A DNA stretch of 64,000 nucleotides from Hyphomicrobiales bacterium (GCA_002401155.1 NVSG01000001.1:831707-895706); one strand, 5' to 3'; positions 24,173 to 34,022 are shown, numbered from the stretch's first letter. The notes: a model not told the origin generated them from the sequence alone. Numbers and translations: made by a program.

Positions 24173-25324
24173 ATGGCATTGCATTTTGAACGTGGCGAAT
24201 ACGCCGCCCGCCTTGATCGTCTCAAGGAAAAAATGATTGAAGAAAAACTCGATTGCATGCTGCTATTCGCACAGGAAAGCATGTATTGGCTCACCGGCTA
24301 CGATACCTTCGGTTACTGCTTCTTCCAGTGCATGGTTGTCAGCGCCGAGGGAGAAATAATCCTTCTCACCCGGGCACCCGATTTACGTCAGGCACGCCAT
24401 ACATCAATCGTCGAAAACATCATGATCTGGAGCGACCGCGCCGGAGCAGACCCAACGGTTGATTTGCTCAATATCCTTTCCGAGCTTGATCTGGTCGGCA
24501 CAACGCTGGGCATTGAATACGCAACGCAGGGGCTAACAGCTAAAAACGGCAAAGCCGTTGATCAGCGCCTTTCTTCCTTTGCCAAGCTCTCCGATGCATC
24601 AGACGTAGTCAACGAGCTGCGAACCATAAAATCAGCCGCAGAGCTGGAACATGTGCGAAAAGCAGGTGTTCTGGCGGATGATGCTCTCGACGCAGCCATC
24701 ACTGCTACAAAGTCAGGCGCATTTGAAGGCGACATTCTGGCCGCTATGCATTCGGCGATCTTTTCCAAGGGTGGCGATTATGCAGGCAATGAGTTCATCA
24801 TCGGCTCTGCCGAAGATGCCCTGCTCTGCCGCTACAAATCCGGCAGACGCAACCTCTCGGCCAATGATCAGCTAACCCTCGAATGGGCAGGCACATGGGC
24901 CCATTATCATGCCGCCATGATGCGCACCATCATCATCGGCAAAGCAACCAGCCGCCATGAAGAACTCTATGAAGCAGCAAGAGACGCCCTTATAGGCGTT
25001 CGCGAAGCCATGGTGGTCGGCAAAACCTTCGGCGATATGTTCGATGCCCATGCGCAAATCATGGATGCTGCCGGCCTCACCCGACATAGGTTAAACGCCT
25101 GCGGTTACTCTCTGGGTGCAGCTTATTCCCCCTGCTGGATGGATGATCCGATGATTTATTCAGGAAATTCCACCATCATTGAAGAAAACATGGTGATATT
25201 TACCCATATGATCATCGCCGATAGCGACACAAATACCGCTATGACCCTTGGTCAGAGCTACATTACCGCGGAATCTGGACCCGAATGCCTCTCTCGGCAT
25301 GAAATTGACCTTATCCGCTGTTAG
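24173..25324 (+). CDS. M24-fold (creatinase/aminopeptidase P-like) protein lacking metal ligands
   Basis: 383 residues with an N-terminal creatinase domain (about 1-140) and a C-terminal pita-bread domain (about 155-380). Aligned by eye with aminopeptidase P, the five metal ligands are replaced: Trp238 and Ala248/Met249 for the two Asp, Tyr312 for the His, His345 and Gly360 for the two Glu. It is therefore unlikely to be a metallopeptidase and may be metal-independent like creatinase or ectoine hydrolase. AGGAG precedes the ATG. It follows pgeF by 18 nt. Substrate unknown. Confidence 0.8.
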   Translation: MALHFERGEYAARLDRLKEKMIEEKLDCMLLFAQESMYWLTGYDTFGYCFFQCMVVSAEGEIILLTRAPDLRQARHTSIVENIMIWSDRAGADPTVDLLNILSELDLVGTTLGIEYATQGLTAKNGKAVDQRLSSFAKLSDASDVVNELRTIKSAAELEHVRKAGVLADDALDAAITATKSGAFEGDILAAMHSAIFSKGGDYAGNEFIIGSAEDALLCRYKSGRRNLSANDQLTLEWAGTWAHYHAAMMRTIIIGKATSRHEELYEAARDALIGVREAMVVGKTFGDMFDAHAQIMDAAGLTRHRLNACGYSLGAAYSPCWMDDPMIYSGNSTIIEENMVIFTHMIIADSDTNTAMTLGQSYITAESGPECLSRHEIDLIRC

Positions 25325-25391
25325 CGTTACGGCTTGTCTGGTAGACAAAAATCTGGGGCTTTAGGGCAAGTCTACTTAAGTTGATTTGCTC

Positions 25392-25536
25392 AGGTGGCAA
25401 AAAGCCCCCGGCGCTGATGCGCCGCCCATACGGAGGGCCCAATGCGTCATGTCGAAGACATGCAACAAGAATGCATTGGATACGTCCGTGAGAACAAAAA
25501 ACTAGATCAATTCCGTCAAAGACGGATACGATCTAG
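25392..25536. repeat. Structured dispersed repeat, copy C (extended)
   Basis: About 145 nt, between the M24-fold gene and a lipoprotein gene. It shares with copy B the core GCGCCGCCCATACGGAGGGCCCAA, then TCCGTGAGAACAAA, and the terminal hairpin CTAGATC...TTCCGTC/GACGGATACGATCTAG. The middle hairpin is longer: CCAATGC...CATGTC-GAA-GACATG...GCATTGG instead of CCAAGC-GAA-GCTTGG. Pairing is preserved even though the sequence differs. Confidence 0.8.
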
Positions 25537-25556
25537 GGCAAAGAGTGGTCATTTGA

Positions 25557-26153
25557 ATGCCGGTAAGAAGATGCGTTTTAAATTTTTGCATGGTTCTGTT
25601 TTCCTGCTTGATACTGGCTGCGTGCAATACCAGTAATTTTGGCGATGGCCTTAGTGGCAAAACCCCTTCTCAGGAAGTGGGCAACATTCAAACCTCATCC
25701 CAAATCAGCGAAAACGCGCTGGTTGAAGGTCAGAGCGAGCCGCCTCCCGGCCAATTAGCCAGCAATATCCAACAATTCGCATCCCTTCCGTCCGGCCCCG
25801 GCATTACTTTCCTGCCCGTAACCGGCGCACCTCAGCGCTCGGTCACAGCGCTTTCAACCTCGTTGAGCAATGCGGCAAACAGCAATGGCATCAATTTAAT
25901 ACCTTCAAACGCCAGTGGCGCGGCCTACCGCATAAAGGGATATTTTTCGGCCCTTGATGACGGCAAAGGAACCCTTCTGGTTTATGTCTGGGATGTGCTT
26001 GATCCAAGCGGCTCAAGATTGCACCGAATCTCCGGTCAACAACACACCAACAGAAAATCCGCAGACCCATGGTCAGCAGTATCAAATAACGAAATTGACC
26101 GTGTTGCCAGCGACACAATGGCCCAACTGAGGCTCTGGCTCGCCAAGCGTTAA
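25557..26153 (+). CDS. Putative lipoprotein, unknown
   Basis: 198 residues. A signal peptide ends in the lipobox LAAC (Cys at about 23), so it is predicted to be lipidated, fitting the nearby lgt. After a Ser/Gln/Pro-rich linker, the C-terminal two thirds has GINLIPSNASGAAYRIKGYFSALDDGKGTLLVYVWDVLDPSG and DPWSAVSNNEIDRVASDTMAQLRLWL, seen in uncharacterised Hyphomicrobiales lipoproteins preceding prs. Envelope location; function unknown. The ribosome site is weak and the 5' end lies 20 nt after repeat copy C. Confidence 0.75.
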   Translation: MPVRRCVLNFCMVLFSCLILAACNTSNFGDGLSGKTPSQEVGNIQTSSQISENALVEGQSEPPPGQLASNIQQFASLPSGPGITFLPVTGAPQRSVTALSTSLSNAANSNGINLIPSNASGAAYRIKGYFSALDDGKGTLLVYVWDVLDPSGSRLHRISGQQHTNRKSADPWSAVSNNEIDRVASDTMAQLRLWLAKR

Positions 26154-26283
26154 CAACTGTTTGATTATTTTACGGTTTATTCGCAGATTCACGGTAAAAA
26201 CGACGGTTAGGCATTGCGAGCCTATGCGCAATTGCCTATAGAACGCCCATACTAAATTATGTCAGGGGTTACCGGAAAATCCA

Positions 26284-27216
26284 ATGAAACTGTTTGCTGG
26301 AAATTCGAACAGAAAGCTCGCCGAACAAATCGCGACTTATCTGGATATTCCTCTTGGAAAAGCGAATGTTCGTCGTTTTGCCGATCAGGAAATCTTTCTG
26401 GAAATACTGGAAAATGTACGCGGCGAAGATTGCTTCGTCCTGCAATCCACGTCTTATCCAGCCAATGACCATTTAATGGAATTGCTGATTATGATCGATG
26501 CCCTGCGGCGCTCATCAGCAAGGCGCATCACAGCGGTCCTTCCCTATTTCGGTTATGCAAGGCAGGATAGAAAACCCGGCCCTCGCACACCGATTTCTGC
26601 AAAACTGGTAGCAAATATAATCACCGAAGCCGGAGCCGACCGCGTCCTGACGCTTGATCTGCACGCAACGCAGATTCAAGGGTTCTTTGATATTCCCACG
26701 GACAATTTGTTTGCCATCCCGGTTTTCGCCAAAGACATCAAACAAAATTACGAACTTGAAAATCTAATGATCGTATCGCCGGACGTTGGCGGTGTAATTC
26801 GCGCCCGCGCTCTGGCAAAACGGGTCGATTCCCTGCTCGCAATCGTCGACAAACGCCGCGACAAGCCCGGCGAGTCTGAAGTCATGAACGTCATTGGCGA
26901 GGTTGAGGGCAAAGACTGTATCTTAATCGATGATATCATCGATTCTGGCGGAACCTTGTGCAACGCCGCCGAAGCACTCTTAAAGCAAGGCGCAGCCAGC
27001 GTTACCGCTTATATCACTCACGGCGTTTTGTCCGGTGGCGCGGTAGCCCGCATCACATCTTCAATGTTGAAAGAACTGGTAATTACCGACTCTATTCAGC
27101 CCAATTCAGCCGTTCTGGCAGCGCCCAATATCCGCATCGTTCCAATTTCGGATTTGATGGGCGAAGCGATCAAACGTACAGCCATGGAAAAATCAGTTTC
27201 CAGCCTGTTTGACTAA
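26284..27216 (+). CDS. prs: Ribose-phosphate pyrophosphokinase
   Basis: 310 residues. Motifs: catalytic flexible loop [38 protein letters not shown], and the PRPP-binding loop [19 protein letters not shown]. It makes PRPP from ribose 5-phosphate and ATP in the cytosol, feeding purine, pyrimidine, His and Trp synthesis. It has its own 130-nt upstream region. A GGGGC-TTTC-GCCCC hairpin lies eight bases after its stop. Confidence 0.95.
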   Translation: MKLFAGNSNRKLAEQIATYLDIPLGKANVRRFADQEIFLEILENVRGEDCFVLQSTSYPANDHLMELLIMIDALRRSSARRITAVLPYFGYARQDRKPGPRTPISAKLVANIITEAGADRVLTLDLHATQIQGFFDIPTDNLFAIPVFAKDIKQNYELENLMIVSPDVGGVIRARALAKRVDSLLAIVDKRRDKPGESEVMNVIGEVEGKDCILIDDIIDSGGTLCNAAEALLKQGAASVTAYITHGVLSGGAVARITSSMLKELVITDSIQPNSAVLAAPNIRIVPISDLMGEAIKRTAMEKSVSSLFD

Positions 27217-27272
27217 GGCTTTTGGGGCTTTCGCCCCTTGCCAGCCCACCAATTCTGCCCTATAACGCGCTC

Positions 27273-27318
27273 ACCCGCACAGACACCCTTGGAGGCAGTG
27301 CGGGTTTGTTGTTTTTTG
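27273..27318 (+). terminator. Intrinsic terminator between prs and rplY
   Basis: ACCCGCAC (27273-27280) and GTGCGGGT (27298-27305) form a perfect 8-bp stem followed by TTGTTGTTTTTT. It ends the prs transcript, or attenuates read-through into rplY. A smaller GGGGC-TTTC-GCCCC hairpin (27224-27237) precedes it. Confidence 0.75.
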
Positions 27319-27404
27319 AAATCAAATCTATTTCTAAACTACAGCAACTTTCCAGTGACAAATGTCGCGGGAAAGACCTTCAAAACACGTGAAAGGTAAA
27401 TGCA

Positions 27405-28064
27405 ATGAGTGACACAATCGTACTTGAGGCACAGGCACGTGACCGGGTTGGCAAGGGGGCCTCTCGTGAACTACGCCGCAATAAAATGGTACCAGCCGTA
27501 ATCTACGGCGATAAAAAAGAACCCCTATCTATAGCGCTTCCGTTCAAGGAATTGTCGCGACAGACTTCAAGCCGTAGTTTCATGACCTCTCTTGTGGACA
27601 TCACATTAGACGGTAAGAAACATTCCGTTCTGCCAAAAGACATCCAGTTTGATGCGGTGCGTGACTTCGTCATCCACGTGGATTTCCTGAGAGTTTCCGG
27701 CAAAACCGTGGTTACTGTTGAAATTCCGGTTCACTTCTTGAACGAAGAAGAATGCCCAGGCCTCAAAGCCGGCGGTGTTCTCAATATCGTTCGCCACGCA
27801 GTTGAAGTTAACTGCCCGGCCAGTGCTATTCCCGAGCACTTCGAAGTCGATCTCATCAACTTCGAGCTTGGCGACAGTGTAAATATCTCCTCTGTTACTC
27901 TGCCGGATGGCGTTGAGCCAACCATCACCGACCGTGACTTCACAATCGCAACCATCGCTTCACCAGCCGGTCTGAAAAGCGAAGACGACGATACAGCAGC
28001 ACCAGAAGCTCCTGAAACTGAAGTCATCGGCGCGAAACCCGAAGACGACGCAACAGAAGAATAA
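27405..28064 (+). CDS. rplY: 50S ribosomal protein L25, Ctc/TL5 long form
   Basis: 219 residues: an N-terminal 5S rRNA-binding L25 domain (about 1-95, with [24 protein letters not shown]) and a C-terminal TL5/Ctc beta domain (about 100-190), followed by an acidic tail rich in Glu, Asp and Ala. GTGAAAGGT precedes the ATG. It is part of the central protuberance of the large subunit. It is followed by pth, a nearly universal order in Hyphomicrobiales. Confidence 0.94.
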   Translation: MSDTIVLEAQARDRVGKGASRELRRNKMVPAVIYGDKKEPLSIALPFKELSRQTSSRSFMTSLVDITLDGKKHSVLPKDIQFDAVRDFVIHVDFLRVSGKTVVTVEIPVHFLNEEECPGLKAGGVLNIVRHAVEVNCPASAIPEHFEVDLINFELGDSVNISSVTLPDGVEPTITDRDFTIATIASPAGLKSEDDDTAAPEAPETEVIGAKPEDDATEE

Positions 28065-28088
28065 ACCCGAGGCTTTCCCGCCTACTAG

Positions 28089-28136
28089 AGCGTGTTACCG
28101 ATAAGTGGGTACCGGTTATCGGAAAAATAACACGCT
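28089..28136. repeat. Short palindromic element with GTGGGTACCGG loop (copy 1)
   Basis: AGCGTGTTA-CCGATAA pairs with TTATCGG-(AAAAA)-TAACACGCT around the loop GTGGGTACCGG (28105-28115). It sits between rplY and pth. The loop matches that of the element at 31747, while the stems differ, as expected for a mobile or evolving palindromic intergenic element of the rhizobial type. Confidence 0.7.
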
Positions 28137-28161
28137 TCAACAAAGAGTTGGAGTACCACCC

Positions 28162-28887
28162 ATGCTTATTATCGCAGGGCTCGGCAATCCGGGCGGGAAA
28201 TATGCTTCGAACCGACACAATATCGGTTTTATGGCGGCGGACGAGATTGTCCGCCGCCATTCTTTTGGCCCATGGCGACAAAAATTCAACGCTGAAATCT
28301 CCGAAGGTACAATCGACGGAGAAAAAGTGCTGGTGGTCAAACCACAAACCCACATGAACAATTCCGGCGAGGCCGTCAGCAAGGTCATGCGCTTTTATAA
28401 GCTGGAACCTTCCGATATCGTCGTCATCTATGACGAACTTGATCTGGTGGCAGGAAAAATGCGCATGAAAACCGGCGGTGGTGCCGGAGGCCATAACGGT
28501 ATTCGCTCAATCGATGCCCATTGCGGCAACGGCTTTCGCCGCATGCGCCTCGGCATTGGTCATCCGGGCCACAAGGACCGCGTCTTGCACCACGTATTGG
28601 GTGATTTTGCCAAGGCCGACCGCGTCTGGCTGGAACCTTTGCTGGAAGCTGTTGCCGATAACACCCTCAGTCTGGCCAACGGCAATGATCCTGAGTTTAT
28701 GAACAAGGTTGCGTTGGCATTGAACGGTGATCGTTCCGACAACCATGCCGAGAAGAAGAAAAAAGCCACCAAAAACAAGCAGCAATCGCACATACGACAG
28801 GCGCGCCAAACAACGCCCACGAATATTCCCAAAGCCGGCCCGATGGCTGATATGCTAAAGAAACTATTTGGCAAGGACGACGATTAG
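28162..28887 (+). CDS. pth: Peptidyl-tRNA hydrolase
   Basis: 241 residues. The start at 28162 (MLIIAGLGNPGGKYASNRHN) follows GTTGGAG; a GTG at 28105 is inside the palindromic element and is rejected. Catalytic residues are in NRHNIGF (Asn, His) and IYDELDLVAGK (Asp), and HNGIRSI is conserved. A Lys/Gln-rich C-terminal extension of about 45 residues goes beyond the usual 190-200. It hydrolyses peptidyl-tRNAs released during translation. Confidence 0.94.
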   Translation: MLIIAGLGNPGGKYASNRHNIGFMAADEIVRRHSFGPWRQKFNAEISEGTIDGEKVLVVKPQTHMNNSGEAVSKVMRFYKLEPSDIVVIYDELDLVAGKMRMKTGGGAGGHNGIRSIDAHCGNGFRRMRLGIGHPGHKDRVLHHVLGDFAKADRVWLEPLLEAVADNTLSLANGNDPEFMNKVALALNGDRSDNHAEKKKKATKNKQQSHIRQARQTTPTNIPKAGPMADMLKKLFGKDDD

Positions 28888-28895
28888 GAGCACGT

Positions 28896-29945
28896 ATGAA
28901 TCCGCAGATACAACAGGCATTCAAAGATCAGGCTGCCAGTTGTGAAGCTCTCGGCTCTCCCTTTACTGCCAGAGTTTGCTTGGCATTTGCCGACAACCTC
29001 CGCCCGGATTCAAAGCTCGGAAAAATCATCAATGACTGGCAAGGCGACCCAACCTCCACCGGAGATGCTCTGGCTCTTCGCCTTTGCGGTGCGCTCCATG
29101 CGCTAATTCTCGATGAGGCCGATGATGTCCTCAAAGCCGCCTATCCTGACAGTTTTCACAAATGGTCGAATGACGCCCTTTGGTCCGCCATTCAGCACGC
29201 GCTGAATACCCACGAACCCTTTTTCATCTCGCGTATGAAATCTGCACCACAAACCAATGAAATTCGCCGTAGCGGCGCTCTGGTTCCGGGTTTTTTGGAA
29301 ATCGCAAACCACTTCAACTGGCCACTAGTTCTTTCTGAAATCGGTTCAAGCGCCGGATTGAACCTCAATTGGGACCAATATCGATATTCCTTTGGTGATA
29401 AAAACTGGGGCCCAGAAAAATCCCCGATACATCTTACACCGGAATGGAGCGGCAAGGCCCCTCATATCGATAAGATTGAAATTCTCTCCCGCGAAGGTTG
29501 CGATCTCAATCCGCTTGATATGACAAATGAGGAAGATCAAACTCGCTTGCTATCTTATCTCTGGCCCGATCAGATCGAACGCATTGAGCGTACCAGACAA
29601 GCAATCACCATCGCGCAAGATCATGTTCCAAAGATCACCAAATCAGGCGCAGCGGATTGGCTGGAGCAACGTTTAGCCACCAAGTATGAAAACGCAATCC
29701 ATGTCGTCTACCACTCAATCATGTGGCAATATTTGTCATCGGACGAGCAGAACAGATGCCGCAAGGCACTGGAGACCGCAGGCGCAAAAGCCGACAAGAA
29801 TTCAGGCCTTGCATGGCTCCGCTTGGAAGCTGATGATGAAAATGACGGAGCAGGCATCTACCTGACCCTGTGGCCAAGCGGAAAAACCACCCTTATCGGT
29901 CGGGCAGATTTCCATGGCCGCTGGGTTAAATGGATCGGTCTTTAG
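28896..29945 (+). CDS. DUF2332 family protein
   Basis: 349 residues, matching the family size. Features: an N-terminal helical region (FKDQAASCEALGSPFTARVC), EIRRSGALVPGFLEIA, and LSEIGSSAGLNLNWDQYRYSFG, which looks like a nucleotide/SAM-type glycine loop. DUF2332 proteins are broadly distributed and uncharacterised. It begins eight bases after pth, on the same strand, with AGGAG in between, so it is likely co-transcribed. Cytosolic. Confidence 0.85.
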   Translation: MNPQIQQAFKDQAASCEALGSPFTARVCLAFADNLRPDSKLGKIINDWQGDPTSTGDALALRLCGALHALILDEADDVLKAAYPDSFHKWSNDALWSAIQHALNTHEPFFISRMKSAPQTNEIRRSGALVPGFLEIANHFNWPLVLSEIGSSAGLNLNWDQYRYSFGDKNWGPEKSPIHLTPEWSGKAPHIDKIEILSREGCDLNPLDMTNEEDQTRLLSYLWPDQIERIERTRQAITIAQDHVPKITKSGAADWLEQRLATKYENAIHVVYHSIMWQYLSSDEQNRCRKALETAGAKADKNSGLAWLRLEADDENDGAGIYLTLWPSGKTTLIGRADFHGRWVKWIGL

Positions 29946-30061
29946 AAAAATCGGTTAGATATGGCCGGAAAGCCGCTAAAACCTTGACTATCGCCGTTTA
30001 AGCGTTTAGCGCCACATAAGTAATTTTTCTGCCATTAAGATGGCTGTTATCGGAGTTTCCC

Positions 30062-31165
30062 ATGGGTTTCAAATGCGGAATTGTTGGCCTGCCCAACGTA
30101 GGTAAATCAACGCTATTCAATGCACTTACAAAAACGGCTGCAGCGCAGGCTGCAAACTATCCTTTTTGTACAATTGAACCCAATACAGGTGAGGTTGCCG
30201 TTCCCGACCATCGGCTTGCCAAACTTGCAGCGATTGCCGGTTCCAAGGAAATCCTGCCCACCCGCATTTCATTCGTCGATATCGCCGGTCTCGTGCGCGG
30301 CGCATCAAAGGGCGAAGGTCTGGGCAACCAGTTTCTCGCCAATATCCGCGAAGTGGACGCGATTGCTCACGTGGTGCGCTGCTTTGAAGATGACGACATC
30401 ACCCATGTTGAAGACAAAATTGATCCCGTTTCCGATGCAGAAACCATCGACACAGAATTGATGATTTCCGATCTTGATAGCCTCGAGCGCCGCACCAAGC
30501 AGATGCGCAAGCGCGCGGACGCCAAGGACAAGGAAGCAATGACCCTGCTGCCGATGATGGAAGCATCCCTGGAACTCCTCAACGAAGGCAAACCGGTACG
30601 CAATTTGCTCGAAGGCATTGACGACGAAGATTTGGTCATCCTGCAAAGCCTGAACCTTCTGACATCCAAGCCGGTTCTCTATGTTTGTAACGTGGGCGAA
30701 GAAGATGCTGCAGAGGGCAATGCATTTTCAGATGCACTCAAAAAACTTGCCGATGAACAAGGCGCAGCCTGCGTTGTGATTTCCGCCGCCATCGAAGAAG
30801 AAATTTCACAGCTTCCAGAAGATGAACAGCCAGATTATCTCGAAATGAACGGACTAACAGAATCCGGTCTGGATCGCCTGATCAAAGCCGGTTACTCCCT
30901 GCTGGAACTGATCACCTATTTCACCTGCGGCCCAAAAGAAACCAGAGCATGGACCATTGCCGAGGGCACCAAAGCCCCGCAAGCCGCTGGCGTCATCCAC
31001 ACAGATTTCGAAAAAGGCTTCATCCGCGCCCAAACCATCGCCTTTGAAGATTATGTAGCCCTCGGCGGCGAAGTACCAGCCAAGGAAGCTGGCAAGGCAC
31101 GCGATGAGGGCAAGGAATACGTAGTGCAAGACGGCGATGTGATGCTGTTCAAATTCAACAACTAG
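30062..31165 (+). CDS. ychF: Redox-regulated ATPase YchF (Obg-like)
   Basis: 367 residues. P-loop GLPNVGKSTLFNALT at the N-terminus, switch DIAGLVRGASKGEGLGNQFL, a central coiled coil (DSLERRTKQMRKRADAKDKEA), and a C-terminal TGS domain. The NxxE-type motif that gives YchF/OLA1 its ATP preference is expected from the family. It associates with ribosomes and is linked to oxidative-stress responses in E. coli. It ends 18 nt from convergent apt. Confidence 0.95.
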   Translation: MGFKCGIVGLPNVGKSTLFNALTKTAAAQAANYPFCTIEPNTGEVAVPDHRLAKLAAIAGSKEILPTRISFVDIAGLVRGASKGEGLGNQFLANIREVDAIAHVVRCFEDDDITHVEDKIDPVSDAETIDTELMISDLDSLERRTKQMRKRADAKDKEAMTLLPMMEASLELLNEGKPVRNLLEGIDDEDLVILQSLNLLTSKPVLYVCNVGEEDAAEGNAFSDALKKLADEQGAACVVISAAIEEEISQLPEDEQPDYLEMNGLTESGLDRLIKAGYSLLELITYFTCGPKETRAWTIAEGTKAPQAAGVIHTDFEKGFIRAQTIAFEDYVALGGEVPAKEAGKARDEGKEYVVQDGDVMLFKFNN

Positions 31166-31183
31166 TCAGCATTCACCGGGTTC

Positions 31184-31729
31184 TTATTCCCCTTCGAATT
31201 CAATCAGAGTTCGAACAGGCACGCCCAGCGCTTCAATCTTCTTGCGTCCGCCAAGATCAGGCAGATCAATCACAAACACCGCTGCCACCACATCGGCTTT
31301 CAACTGTTGTAGCAGCTTCACAGCACCTTCTGCCGTACCCCCAGTGGCAATCAGATCGTCGACCAGAAGAACCTTCTGCCCTTCATGCACCGCGTCCTTG
31401 TGCACTTCCATCTCGTCAACACCATATTCCAGACTATAGGCAATCTTCACCGTTTCGTGCGGCAGCTTACCAGCTTTCCTGATTGGCACGAAGCCACAGG
31501 ATAACTGATGCGCCATGGCGCCACCGAGAATGAATCCACGTGCTTCAATACCTGCCACTTGTTCAATGCCCATCCCCGCATAAGGGTGCACCAATTCATC
31601 AATCGCACGACGAAATGCACGGGGTTGTCCCAGCAATGTGGTGATGTCACGAAACTGAATCCCTTTATGAGGATAATCAGGTATCGTACGGATAGCATTG
31701 GCCAATTGTTCGCGAAGTGTGGCGTCCAT
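31184..31729 (-). CDS. apt: Adenine phosphoribosyltransferase
   Basis: 181 residues. The PRPP-binding motif [17 protein letters not shown] and [17 protein letters not shown] are diagnostic, as is [11 protein letters not shown] near the N-terminus. It salvages adenine with PRPP to AMP. It lies downstream of petABC on the same strand but is separated by a terminator (31808-31835) and a palindromic element, so it probably has its own promoter. Confidence 0.95.
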   Translation of the reverse strand: MDATLREQLANAIRTIPDYPHKGIQFRDITTLLGQPRAFRRAIDELVHPYAGMGIEQVAGIEARGFILGGAMAHQLSCGFVPIRKAGKLPHETVKIAYSLEYGVDEMEVHKDAVHEGQKVLLVDDLIATGGTAEGAVKLLQQLKADVVAAVFVIDLPDLGGRKKIEALGVPVRTLIEFEGE

Positions 31730-31746
31730 AATTCTTGTCCTTTAAA

Positions 31747-31789
31747 GCACAATCAGAAAAGTGAGAACCGGTTTTCAGATAAATTGTGC
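31747..31789. repeat. Short palindromic element with GTGAGAACCGG loop (copy 2)
   Basis: GCACAAT-CAGAAAA pairs partly with TTTTC...ATTGTGC around the loop GTGAGAACCGG (31761-31771), with a few unpaired bases in the right arm. It lies between the petC terminator and the apt start. The loop differs from the copy at 28105 at only two positions. Confidence 0.65.
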
Positions 31790-31807
31790 GTTGAAAAATA
31801 CGGCAAA

Positions 31808-31835
31808 TAAAAAGGGCCCTGCACTGCAGAGCCCC
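31808..31835 (-). terminator. Intrinsic terminator of petABC
   Basis: Read leftwards: GGGCTCTG and CAGGGCCC pair around a short loop and are followed by TTTTTATTT. It lies 25 nt after the petC stop. Confidence 0.8.
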
Positions 31836-31859
31836 AATTTCGTTCCAGATCATTTCTTG

Positions 31860-32705
31860 CTAGTCTTTCAGAGAAGCAAAAACCTGTTTCTTGGTCAGGT
31901 AAAGCAGCATGGAAAACACTGCCAAAAACAACAGAACCTTAAAGCCCATTGCCTTGCGCTCAACCAGATGCGGCTCAGCTGCCCACATCATGAATGCAGC
32001 AACATCCTTGGCATAATTATCGACTGTACCCGGTGTTCCATCATCATATTCAACCAATTCATCTTCCAGCGGGTTGGCCATGGCCAATGACGCGCTTGCG
32101 ATGAAGTATGGGTTGTAATGAGTACCTTCCGAAGTTTCATGTTCGCCAGCTTCCTCGCCATAACCAGTCAGGAGCGAATAAATATAATCCGGTCCATTTT
32201 CAGCATAAAGCGTGAAGATATCAAATACGAATGTCGGGAAACCGCGCTCAGGAGCACGCGCTTTTGCCAACAATGAAAAGTCCGGCGGAGCCGCACCATT
32301 ATTAGCAGCAGCAGCCGCTGCTTCATTCGGGAAAACCAGAGGAAAGCGATCAGATGCAACGGCAGGACGTTCAAACATCTCGCCTTCCGCATCCGGTCCG
32401 TCAGTCACTTCATATTCCGCAGCGATGGCTTTCACCTGTGCATCTGAATAACCAAGGGCTTTCAGATTACGGAAAGAAACCAAGCCAAGCGAATGGCAGG
32501 CGGAACAGACTTCCGTGTAGACTTTAAAGCCCCGTTGCAACTGGCCAATATCCCATTTGCCAAACGGTCCCGCAAAGCTCCATTTTTGCTCTTTGGGATG
32601 CTTGATTGGAAATTCACTTGCCGAAGCAGTGCCAACACTCGCCAGAGCAATTCCCGCTACGACCCCAAGGCCTGCTATTGCTGAGATGATTTTATTCATT
32701 TTCAT
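31860..32705 (-). CDS. petC: Cytochrome c1 of the bc1 complex
   Basis: 281 residues. A signal peptide (ISAIAGLGVVAGIALASVGTASA) is followed by the haem-binding motif CSACHSL, then FRNLKALGYSD. A C-terminal membrane anchor (MGFKVLLFLAVFSMLLYLTKKQV) tethers it to the inner membrane. The haem domain faces the periplasm and passes electrons from the Rieske protein to soluble or membrane cytochrome c. Last gene of petABC, 18 nt downstream of petB. Confidence 0.95.
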   Translation of the reverse strand: MKMNKIISAIAGLGVVAGIALASVGTASASEFPIKHPKEQKWSFAGPFGKWDIGQLQRGFKVYTEVCSACHSLGLVSFRNLKALGYSDAQVKAIAAEYEVTDGPDAEGEMFERPAVASDRFPLVFPNEAAAAAANNGAAPPDFSLLAKARAPERGFPTFVFDIFTLYAENGPDYIYSLLTGYGEEAGEHETSEGTHYNPYFIASASLAMANPLEDELVEYDDGTPGTVDNYAKDVAAFMMWAAEPHLVERKAMGFKVLLFLAVFSMLLYLTKKQVFASLKD

Positions 32706-32723
32706 TTTCTCAAACCTTACGCT

Positions 32724-34022
32724 CTATTCAGCAGGCTGTGCTGAAGGAGTTGATTTTTTGGCGTTAATGGCATCGGCAATACTGGCCGGACGGGGTTTTG
32801 CTTTTTCCACTTTGCCCAGAATTGGCAGGACAATCAGGAAATGCCCGAAATATGCGACCGTCAGTATTTGCGACAAGGTCACATAAATGCCTTCAGCTGG
32901 CCGCGATCCCAGATACCCAAGACCGATGCAAACCGCAGCAAATATCCAGAAGAACTGCTTGAACAATGGCCGGTAAACACCAGAGCGAACCTTTGACGTA
33001 TCAAGCCATGGCAAGAACAACAGGATGGCAATTGAACCAAACATCGCAATCACACCACCAAGTTTGGAGTCGATCAGGACAACATCGGTGAAAGGTATCG
33101 AGATGCTGAAAGTAACCGCCCGCAAGATCGCGTAAAATGGCAAATAATACCATTCAGGCACAATGTGCGCTGGCGTTTTCAGCGGATTGGCTTCCACATA
33201 GTTATCCGGATGCCCCATGAAATCTGGCATATAGAATATGAACCATGCAAACACCATGAAGAACAGGCTCATAGCCAGCGCATCTTTCAGCGTCGCAAAT
33301 GGTGTGAATGGAACTGTTTCCTTCTTCATATCCTTGACTTCAATGCCGGTCGGATTGGATTGACCAGTCACATGAAGCGCCCAAACATGCAGGCCAACAA
33401 CGCCAACCAACATGAATGGCAATAGATAATGCAGCGAGAAGAAGCGGTTCAGCGTGGCATTATCCACCGCAAAACCACCAAGCAACCATTGTTGCAGGCT
33501 CTCGCCAACCATCGGAATGGCCGAGAAGAAGCCAGTAATAACAGTTGCTCCCCAGAAGCTCATCTGGCCCCAAGGCAGAACGTAGCCCATAAAGCCGGTT
33601 GCCATCATAAGCAAGAAGATGATCACGCCAAGGATCCAAAGAACCTCACGAGGCGCTTTATAAGAACCGTAATACATGCCACGGAAAATATGGATATAAA
33701 CCGCGATAAAGAACATTGATGCGCCATTGGAATGCATACGGCGGATTAACCAGCCATAGTTCACATCACGCATGATGTGCTCAACGCTCTCAAATGCCAG
33801 TTGCGTAGAGGCAACATAATGCATTGCCAAAATGACACCGGTCAAAATCTGGGCAATCAGCATAACTGACAAAATGCCACCGAAAGTATACCAGCCATTA
33901 AGGTTGCGCGGCACCGGATAGGCAATAAAGCTATCATACATCAGCCTTGGCATTGGAAGACGTACATCCAGCCATTTCATGAACCCGTTTGACGGGACGT
34001 ATTGTGAATGTCCACCACTCAT
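32724..34022 (-). CDS. petB: Cytochrome b of the bc1 complex
   Basis: 432 residues with eight transmembrane segments; paired His ligands for the two b haems lie in helices B and [15 protein letters not shown] carries the Qo-site PEWY motif, and [11 protein letters not shown] is conserved. It forms the quinol oxidation and quinone reduction sites. It is 17 nt downstream of petA and 18 nt upstream of petC, in one transcript. Confidence 0.96.
   Translation of the reverse strand: MSGGHSQYVPSNGFMKWLDVRLPMPRLMYDSFIAYPVPRNLNGWYTFGGILSVMLIAQILTGVILAMHYVASTQLAFESVEHIMRDVNYGWLIRRMHSNGASMFFIAVYIHIFRGMYYGSYKAPREVLWILGVIIFLLMMATGFMGYVLPWGQMSFWGATVITGFFSAIPMVGESLQQWLLGGFAVDNATLNRFFSLHYLLPFMLVGVVGLHVWALHVTGQSNPTGIEVKDMKKETVPFTPFATLKDALAMSLFFMVFAWFIFYMPDFMGHPDNYVEANPLKTPAHIVPEWYYLPFYAILRAVTFSISIPFTDVVLIDSKLGGVIAMFGSIAILLFLPWLDTSKVRSGVYRPLFKQFFWIFAAVCIGLGYLGSRPAEGIYVTLSQILTVAYFGHFLIVLPILGKVEKAKPRPASIADAINAKKSTPSAQPAE

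Noticed and set aside
11645-25536. CRISPR array
   Set aside because: The three repeat copies are 6-7 kb apart, structured and 107-145 nt long, with no spacers and no cas genes.
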